From: Caulochytrium protostelioides
Lineage: Eukaryota; Chytridiomycota; Caulochytriomycetes; Caulochytriales; Caulochytriaceae
Direction of reading: 5' to 3'
NCBI GenBank assembly: GCA_003615045.1
Contig: ML014202.1
Span: 1-64,000, forward strand
Length of the DNA: 64,000 bases
The notes below the pieces were generated by a model. That model had not been told where the DNA came from and ran no database searches. It worked only from the letters and a program-made list of their open reading frames with translations. Shown here one piece after another: positions 58,131-64,000 of this stretch (position 1 is the stretch's first letter; every line of letters starts with the position of its first letter). Position numbers and translations under genes: made by a program.

Positions 58131-58169
58131 TGTGCCACCGACGCCGGCTCCGTCGGCGTCGGTGGCACA
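58131..58169. repeat. Perfect 16-bp inverted repeat, 7-base loop
   Basis: Left arm 58131-58146 (TGTGCCACCGACGCCG) and right arm 58154-58169 (CGGCGTCGGTGGCACA) are exact reverse complements around GCTCCGT. It would form a very stable hairpin in DNA or RNA. There is no T run to suggest a terminator. Confidence 0.92.
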
Positions 58170-58930
58170 CGGCTGACGGCGCACGGCCCACAGCCCACGC
58201 CACCCCGGTCCCGCCGGGCTCCGACGCGCGGCAGGCCGATGCGTGCCGCCGGCCGATCGGCCTGTCCCGCGCGCCTCCGGGCCCGCCGCGCCGATAAAAA
58301 AAAAAGCTTATTGACGGCTCCCACGGGGCACGGCCGGCCTGCGGGCCCGAATGACGTGACGGTCGGGACGGGCTCTCGCGATGTCCGTCCTGGGCCCGGC
58401 GAGGCCGGTCGAGGGTCGCCACCGGTTGCCACCGGTCGCCACCCGCCTGGCCTCACGCGCCGCCAGCGGAGCCCCGCAGGCTGGATCGTCGGGCTCGCGC
58501 GACGACCCGACCGACGGCACCGCGCCGGGGGAGGGACGGGAGAGGGGGGGTGGTCCAGTCCGAGCGTGGCTGAGCCGCACCGCCGCCGCCGGTCGGAAGC
58601 CGTGTGGCGCGCGTCGATCCGATCCGACGTCACGCGCTGGCGCGCTCGCCGCGGTCGAATGACGTCGGGACGCTCCGCGCACGCCGGTGGCGCAGCCCCG
58701 CCGCGACGTCCCCCGGCGGCGCCCTACGGCCCCCGGCCGGCAGCACCGGGAACCGACGGCAGCGGCGCGCTGGTCCATCACGTCATCGCCGTCGCCGTCG
58801 TGTGACGGGGCCACCCCGGCGGGCGGCGGCGGCGGGCGGCGGCGGCGGCGGTGAGTGGCGCAGCCACCACCCCGCCTCGCCGTGGGTGCCCCGGGGGTCT
58901 CGTCCCGACGGCGCCGTCCCCGACTGCGCC

Positions 58931-58981
58931 ACCCGGCCACCAAGCCACCCGGCCACCAAGCCACCCGGCCACCAAGCCACC
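58931..58981. repeat. 16-bp tandem repeat, three copies
   Basis: Three exact copies of ACCCGGCCACCAAGCC, then a partial fourth, upstream of BST1. Confidence 0.92.
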
Positions 58982-59396
58982 AGGGGCCCAACGGTCCTGG
59001 CAGACGCGTCCCGCGGCGGGCCGGCCCAGCCCGCGGGACGGGCCCGGAGCCGCCGCCGCTGCGCGGCGGCAGCGCCACGTGGCCCTCGCGCGCGCGCACC
59101 CGATCGCCGGCCGTCCTCGCCGCGGGATCGGCCGACCCCGGCACTTCTGTTCGAAAGGCCCGGCCCCAGACGCGCGCGCGGCGACCGCGCGGCTGCGGCC
59201 GCCGACGGCGACCCCTCCGTGGAGCGATCGATGCGTCGTCTCAGCCACGACGCGCGCGCGCGTGCGCGCTGCCTCCACCCGCGGAGGCCGATCGTCGCAC
59301 CGTCGCACCGTCGCCCACCCCCCGGACCGCGCGGGAGCAGCGGAGCGCGCGCCCGCGAGCCAACGCGACGCGCGACGCGCGACTTCCTCTGCCACC

Positions 59397-62300
59397 ATGC
59401 GACTCCGCCACCTCACGCGGCTGCTCGTGGCGTCCGTGGCCGTGCTGCTGCTGAGCGTCTCGGCCTTCCTCCGCCCGGCGCGCCCGCCCTTCCCGACGGC
59501 CGTCGTCGATCCCGAGGCCGCGCCCACGTGGGCCGAGTGGCTCGCCGGCCACCCGACCCGCGACCCCATCCGCTGCCACATGACCTACATGTCGCCCCAC
59601 TACGTCGACGTGCCCCTCGCGACCCTCCCGGCCGGCTACCGCCTCGCCCTCTACCGGGACCGGGGCGAGGATGGCCGCGACGCCGTCGTCTGGCGCCACA
59701 CCGCCGCCGGCCCGGGGGCCGCTCCCGGCGGCCCGACAGCCTCCGCGCGCGCGACCCGCATCGCGCTCTTTGTGCCGGGCAACGCCGGCAGCCGCGGCCA
59801 AGTCCGCAGCCTGGCCTCCGAGAGCTCCCGCATGGTCCGCGCCCTGGGGTCGTCCCCCGCCGCCGCCGCGTCACCCGAGGCCCCGTGGTGGGACCACGTG
59901 TCCTGGCTCGGCCGCCACCCACGGCCCCCGGCACAGCCGTCGCCCGCGTCGCCCGCATCGCCCGCGTACGCGTGGGACAGCGACCCGGAGGCCATCGACT
60001 GGTTCACGCTCGACTTCAACGAGGCCTGGGCCGCCTTCAGCCCGCACCTGCTCCAGCTCCAGGCCGAGGCGCTCAACCAGGCGATCCGGTTCCTCATCGA
60101 TGACTACGCGGCGCGGCGCGTCGCGCGGCCCCCGGTGGGCGTCGCCCCGACGCGCCCCGACGCCGATGCGCACCACCACCACCACCCCAACGACAACGAC
60201 AACGTCAACGACAACGTCAACGACAACGACGCGGCTCTGACGCCGCTCGAGATCATCGTGGTCGGCCACAGTATGGGCGGCGTCGTCGCCCGCCTCGCGC
60301 CGCTCCTGGACTCGTACCCCCAGCACGCCGTGCACGTCCTCGTGACCCTCGCCACGCCCCACCGCCGGCCGCCGATCGCCACGTCGCGCGGCCTGCTGCA
60401 GATCTACGACGCCATCCAGCGCGGATGGAACGATCCCGCCGAGGCCGAGGGGGACGCCGTCCGTCGCGTCGTGTGCGGCGCAGGCGATGGCGATGGCCCC
60501 GGTGCCGCGCCGGAGGCTGGCCCGCCCGCGACGGACGCCGCCCTGGACGCCGCCGCGGCACCCGGCATGAACCCGTTCGGCATCGCCCACGTCTCGCTCG
60601 GCAGCGGCAACCAAGACCAGCTCATCCCCATGGAGTCGACACGGCTGGCGCCCGTCTGGGGCCCCGACGACACCGCCATGGGCGCCGCGGCGACGTGCGA
60701 CACGATGCAGTTCTCGACCGCGACGACCGCGCTCATGGGCGCGTGGACGGCCGCGGACCACCTGGGCATCATTTGGTGCCATCAAGTCATGCGCGTCGTC
60801 CTCACGGGCCTGCTCCATGCGCTGCACGTGCCTGTGCCGGCCGCCCCCGCGGCCAAGGACGCCGTCCCGGCGATCCTGCGCCGCGTCGCCGTTCAGCGCA
60901 TCCACCGCATTCGCGAGGCGTGGCTGCGGGCCCGCTGGACGCCGGGCGAGCCGTGGCACGCCGCCTCCGCCGCCAGCCCCGCCCCGTCGTCCCCGGTGGC
61001 GGCGGCCGCGGTGTCCACGGAGGCGGCGCCCCCCTCGTCCCTCCGCCGTCCCTCCCCCGCCGCCGACGATGCCACGCTCGGCGATCCCGACGCTCCCGTC
61101 TGGCATGTCCGCTCCGCGTTCTCGGCCCCGTGGCCGCCGCGAACGATCCTGCGCCCTGCCAGCGCGGGTGGCCCGGCTGACAATGCCGCGCCGGTCGCGG
61201 CCGTCACGGACGCCTCGTCCCCCGTCGCGAGCGCGGCGTATGTGGTGGATGCGACGGCGTATCCGACGCGCCCCGACGTGCTTCCCGCGCGGCCTGGCGC
61301 CCCCTTCGTCGAGCGGCCCGCGCCGCCGCGCCGCCGCGCCGCTCCCAACGCGGACGCGGACGCGGACACGGACACGGACGTGAACCCCGACTACCGGTGG
61401 CACTACCGCGTTCGCCACGGCGCCGTGCCGCTGGCCCGCGCCCTCCGCGCCCAGCTGGGCTCTCGGCTGGTGATTGCGGACGCTGCGCCTAGGGCCGTGG
61501 CCGAGCGCGCTCGCCAGGCGGCCGCCCTGGACCTGCGCGGCTCGGCGCCCCCGTGGCGGCCCTGGTCGTGGCACCGATGGGCCTGGACGCAGCGTCGGGT
61601 CTGGGCCCGTGACGCACCGTCCCCCAGCACGAGGGTGGACAGCCCGCCCGAGACTGCCGCGGCCGCGGCCGGAGACGGTGGGACCAGCGACGGCGGCTCC
61701 CGTGACCGGCACAGCGCCCCCTACGTCGGCGCCACCGTGTTTCCCGAAATCCGGCTGCCGGCCACGCCGTGGATGCAGTATGAGGTCCGTCTGACCTGCC
61801 TCGCTCGCGAGCGCGGCGCGGCTCACGCGTCGGGCACGGCTCCGGGCGGCACGCCCATACCGGTGCACGTGCAGCAGAGCGCGCCCGGATGGGAGACCAA
61901 GTTCTGGCCGCACGTGCCGCCCGGCGCATGGCTGCCGATCGGATGGAACGTCGATCCACGGGCGCCCGCCGCCGCCTTCCACCCGGTTCTGACCCTCTGG
62001 CCACAGCCGCCGCCGGCCGACGCCGCCACGAGGGCCTCCCAGCGGGCCTCGCCGTCGCCCGTCGAGCCGGAATGCGCGACCTTGGTGGTGGAATGGCGGC
62101 CCCACCTCTGGGCGACGCTGGGCCAGCTCGTGCGGTCCGGATGGACCGATCTGGCGATGGGCGCGTTTGTCTGGGCCCTGCTCGCGTTCGGCACCTATCT
62201 CGTCTCGGCGACCGAGCCAGACGGCCGCTCTGCAGCGGACGCGGACGACGGGGGCGACCCTGCGGCAACGGCAGCGGCTGCGACGAATGCCGCGGAAGGC

Positions 62301-63671
62301 CAGGACGAGGACGCGGCCATGAGCCGCGCTCGGGACCCGCAAAAAGACGCAGAGCGCGGCCTTGCGCCGCTGCGCCTCGATACCCCCCACAACGATGGCG
62401 ATGACGCCGCGGCCGCCGCGGCCGGCGTCTCCAGCGGCTGGACGACGCGGGGGATGCCCGCGGATCGCCGCGAGGCCGTCCTGGCGGGGATGCGACGGGC
62501 GCCGATGGGGCGGAGCGCGGTGATGAGGTCCATCGACGCGGCGGTGGACACGCGGTGTGACGCCGAAGGGACCCGCATGCCCGGTGGCGGTGCCGGCGAT
62601 CCTCATCCGGCGAGCCGATGGGGCACTGGCGGGCCGGCGGGGCTCGCGCTCCCGCGCTGTCCAGCGGCTCGGCGCCACCATCGCCGCCCTGTCGCCGCCG
62701 CCGCCGCCGCTGGCGTGATCCTGCTTTCGCTCGCGTGGACGGCGCCGGGCACCTGCCTCCGTGGGACGTGGCTCGCCCTCGCCTCGTTTGCCGTATTCTG
62801 GCTGACGCACCTCCTCACGGCGACCGTGTTCGCGCTGCTGCAGCGCGCGCCCGGGGCGGCGTGGGCCCTGCCTCGGCGTCTGACGGCGCCGTCGGTGCTG
62901 CTGTGCCTGGTGCTGCCGCCGCCGCTCGTCTGCCTCGCGGGCTGGGCCATGACCCTCCAGACGCAGCGGCGGCACTACGATCTCGACGCGCTGGGGGCCT
63001 TGCTCGGCGCCATGGCACCCCTCATCACGCTGTCGGTCCTGCTGCACGTCCCTGGCGTGATCGCCACCCTCCAGGCCCTGATCGCCGTGCATACCGAACA
63101 CGTCGACCGCCCGGTGGCGGCCGTGGCCACGCTGCTGTGGCAGCCGGGCGTCGAGGAGGAGCGCTGGCTGGCCCTGCTGCTCCTGCTCGGCCCGGCGTTC
63201 CGCATGCCGCTCCATCCCGGCGACCGCCTCGCCGAGGTGGACGCGGACGCGGGGTGGCGGGCGATGCGCAGTGGCGCGGCCGCCGCGGTCGTGTCGGCCG
63301 CGTCGGCCGCGTCACCTGGCGAGCGGCCCCCCTTGCCGTCCTCCGCATGGCGTCAGCGGTGGCGCCGGCAGCAGCGTCGTCTCCGCGTCGCGTTTGGCGG
63401 GACGCGGCACGCGGCGACCGCCCCGGCGACCGCGCCTGAGCGCGGCCTGACGGCCTGGCTGGGGGTCCGCGTGCTGGCGGCGCATCGCCCGGCGCGGGTC
63501 GTGTGGACCCGTGTCGTGGCCGTGGCCGTCGTCGTGCTGCTGAGCCTGAGCTGCCGGGGCCGGCACCTCTGGGCCATGACGCCCCTGTGCAGCGTGCTGC
63601 TCGCTGGCCTGACGCATGCCGTCGCGCCCGCCCGCCGACTGCGTCTCCTGGACCGGGACCTTGTCAAGTAA
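59397..63671 (+). CDS. BST1: GPI inositol-deacylase Bst1/PGAP1
   Basis: This ER membrane lipase removes the acyl chain from the inositol of GPI anchors, letting GPI proteins leave the ER. The start ATG at 59397 has a GCCACC context and is followed by a signal-anchor helix (LLVASVAVLLLSVSAFL). Hallmarks: CHMTYMSPHYVDV, ALFVPGNAGSRGQVRSLASE (about 125), DFNEAWAAFS, and the lipase nucleophile motif VGHSMGGVVARL with Ser292, then LATPHRRPP. The C-terminal part has several membrane helices (from about 917, and in 1100-1240 and 1370-1410), as in the family. At 1424 aa it is much longer than yeast or human forms, owing to Ala/Pro/Asp inserts, for example a His run with Asn-Asp repeats before the nucleophile and a long insert after it. 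The remaining catalytic Asp and His were not placed. The frame extends upstream to 58851, but that part is not conserved-looking. Confidence 0.9.
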   Translation: MRLRHLTRLLVASVAVLLLSVSAFLRPARPPFPTAVVDPEAAPTWAEWLAGHPTRDPIRCHMTYMSPHYVDVPLATLPAGYRLALYRDRGEDGRDAVVWRHTAAGPGAAPGGPTASARATRIALFVPGNAGSRGQVRSLASESSRMVRALGSSPAAAASPEAPWWDHVSWLGRHPRPPAQPSPASPASPAYAWDSDPEAIDWFTLDFNEAWAAFSPHLLQLQAEALNQAIRFLIDDYAARRVARPPVGVAPTRPDADAHHHHHPNDNDNVNDNVNDNDAALTPLEIIVVGHSMGGVVARLAPLLDSYPQHAVHVLVTLATPHRRPPIATSRGLLQIYDAIQRGWNDPAEAEGDAVRRVVCGAGDGDGPGAAPEAGPPATDAALDAAAAPGMNPFGIAHVSLGSGNQDQLIPMESTRLAPVWGPDDTAMGAAATCDTMQFSTATTALMGAWTAADHLGIIWCHQVMRVVLTGLLHALHVPVPAAPAAKDAVPAILRRVAVQRIHRIREAWLRARWTPGEPWHAASAASPAPSSPVAAAAVSTEAAPPSSLRRPSPAADDATLGDPDAPVWHVRSAFSAPWPPRTILRPASAGGPADNAAPVAAVTDASSPVASAAYVVDATAYPTRPDVLPARPGAPFVERPAPPRRRAAPNADADADTDTDVNPDYRWHYRVRHGAVPLARALRAQLGSRLVIADAAPRAVAERARQAAALDLRGSAPPWRPWSWHRWAWTQRRVWARDAPSPSTRVDSPPETAAAAAGDGGTSDGGSRDRHSAPYVGATVFPEIRLPATPWMQYEVRLTCLARERGAAHASGTAPGGTPIPVHVQQSAPGWETKFWPHVPPGAWLPIGWNVDPRAPAAAFHPVLTLWPQPPPADAATRASQRASPSPVEPECATLVVEWRPHLWATLGQLVRSGWTDLAMGAFVWALLAFGTYLVSATEPDGRSAADADDGGDPAATAAAATNAAEGQDEDAAMSRARDPQKDAERGLAPLRLDTPHNDGDDAAAAAAGVSSGWTTRGMPADRREAVLAGMRRAPMGRSAVMRSIDAAVDTRCDAEGTRMPGGGAGDPHPASRWGTGGPAGLALPRCPAARRHHRRPVAAAAAAGVILLSLAWTAPGTCLRGTWLALASFAVFWLTHLLTATVFALLQRAPGAAWALPRRLTAPSVLLCLVLPPPLVCLAGWAMTLQTQRRHYDLDALGALLGAMAPLITLSVLLHVPGVIATLQALIAVHTEHVDRPVAAVATLLWQPGVEEERWLALLLLLGPAFRMPLHPGDRLAEVDADAGWRAMRSGAAAAVVSAASAASPGERPPLPSSAWRQRWRRQQRRLRVAFGGTRHAATAPATAPERGLTAWLGVRVLAAHRPARVVWTRVVAVAVVVLLSLSCRGRHLWAMTPLCSVLLAGLTHAVAPARRLRLLDRDLVK
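60163..60235. repeat. His run and Asn-Asp repeat tract in BST1
   Basis: CAC triplets followed by degenerate AACGAC units encode a His cluster and alternating Asn-Asp in an insert just before the nucleophile motif. Confidence 0.8.
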
Positions 63672-63805
63672 ACCGCCCTCGGGCGGCCCGTCCTGATGGC
63701 CGTCGCCGGGCGGCCATGGCCATGGCCATGGTCGTCGCTGCCGTCCGGGGGTGGCGGTGGCGGCAGCCGGTTTCGTCTGAACAGCGCTTGCTTACGCACG
63801 CCGGT
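63672..63805. other. BST1 3' flank
   Basis: Short convergent spacer with a CCATGG-containing self-complementary tract (about 63711-63735). Nothing else seen. Confidence 0.5.
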
Positions 63806-63952
63806 TCAGCGGAGGACGCGTCCGGATCGACCTCGACCTCGGGAGAGGCCGCGCTGTGCCTCGACGCGAGCTCTGGCGCCTTTGGGAGGGCGAGCAGCTT
63901 TCTTGCTGGTGCTTTCTCCCCAAGCAGCGGTGTCCTCGGTCTGGCCTTCGGA
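63806..63952 (-). CDS. Possible last exon of a gene leaving the window
   Basis: A minus-strand frame open for 49 codons ends at a TGA (63806-63808). It reads STSKKAARPPKGARARVEAQ then RGLSRGRGRSGRVLR, a basic, Arg/Gly-rich C-terminus typical of RNA-binding or ribosome-associated proteins. It has no start; a stop precedes it at 63953-63955, so it would have to be spliced, and an AG for a 3' splice site lies just downstream of that stop on the minus strand. The rest of the gene would be outside the window. Chance composition is a real alternative. Confidence 0.28.
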   Translation of the reverse strand, partial: SEGQTEDTAAWGESTSKKAARPPKGARARVEAQRGLSRGRGRSGRVLR

Positions 63953-64000
63953 TCACGCGATCCCCCGCACGAGGCCTGGGCCTCGCCACCTTCCAGCACG

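Larger units (their letters stand above)
57144..59396. promoter_or_regulatory. Repeat-rich divergent spacer
   Basis: 2.25 kb between the divergently transcribed Slm-like and BST1 genes. No gene supported. It carries a GATGCTG-type hexamer array (57946-58010), a CGAT tetramer run (58016-58037), a perfect 16-bp hairpin (58131-58169), an A run followed by AGCTTATT (58298-58313) and a 16-bp tandem repeat (58931-58981). A long plus frame into BST1 covers its right half but has a non-conserved Arg/Pro/Ala composition. Confidence 0.5.

Noticed and set aside
58131-58169. Bacterial-type intrinsic terminator
   Set aside because: There is no T run after the stem and the surroundings are eukaryotic.
58851-59396. 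N-terminal extension of BST1 to 58851
   Set aside because: It is Arg/Pro/Ala-rich, spans three exact 16-bp repeats and would bury the signal anchor; the ATG at 59397 has a strong context.
59871-63215. 1114-codon minus-strand frame antisense to BST1
   Set aside because: Despite its length it is Arg/Gly-rich without motifs, whereas BST1 has its full set of hallmarks.

Overview
The window looks like nuclear DNA of a GC-rich fungus. Evidence: single eukaryotic genes with few, short GT-AG introns, ATG contexts close to CCACC/CCGCC, and a protein set typical of fungi (a septin, an Slm1-like F-BAR/PH protein, an Sla2-type endocytic adaptor, Bst1, condensin, mitoribosomal proteins). A long CENP-E-type kinesin-7 and strong Ala/Pro/Asp low-complexity bias suggest an early-diverging lineage, perhaps chytrid-like. 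That placement is inference. No rRNA, tRNA, CRISPR or prokaryotic operon structure was seen.

Left end (1-9.1 kb) is gene-poor. It holds two orphan secreted proteins (1086-2366 minus, 4803-6458 plus), an orphan single-pass membrane protein (8035-9111 plus) and decayed coding debris. The most notable debris lies at about 2835-3596: a single-frame relic with two stop codons that resembles the C-terminal RuvC half of a Fanzor (eukaryotic TnpB-like) nuclease and has lost its zinc-ribbon cysteines.

Middle part (10-43 kb) is housekeeping and cytoskeleton: condensin subunit CAP-G (plus), a Rix1/PELP1-like protein (minus), a 2397-residue kinesin-7 (plus, one intron), FIP1 and NOC4 (minus), a candidate mitoribosomal mL50 (plus, one intron), a septin with a three-codon first exon (plus), mitoribosomal mS29/DAP3 (minus) and Sla2/HIP1R (plus, one intron).

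Right part (43-64 kb): a 2714-residue, largely disordered orphan protein (minus), the Hsp90 co-chaperone Aha1 (minus), an Slm1/Slm2-like F-BAR/PH protein (minus), a simple-repeat-rich spacer with a perfect 16-bp hairpin, and an unusually long GPI inositol-deacylase Bst1/PGAP1 (plus). A possible 3' exon of another minus-strand gene sits at the right edge.

The genes do not form a pathway cluster. Several share cell-division or cell-surface roles (condensin, kinesin-7, septin; Sla2, Slm1-like, Bst1), and two ribosome-biogenesis and two mitoribosome genes are interspersed. Long antisense open frames are common because stop codons are rare in this GC-rich DNA; they were treated as shadows.
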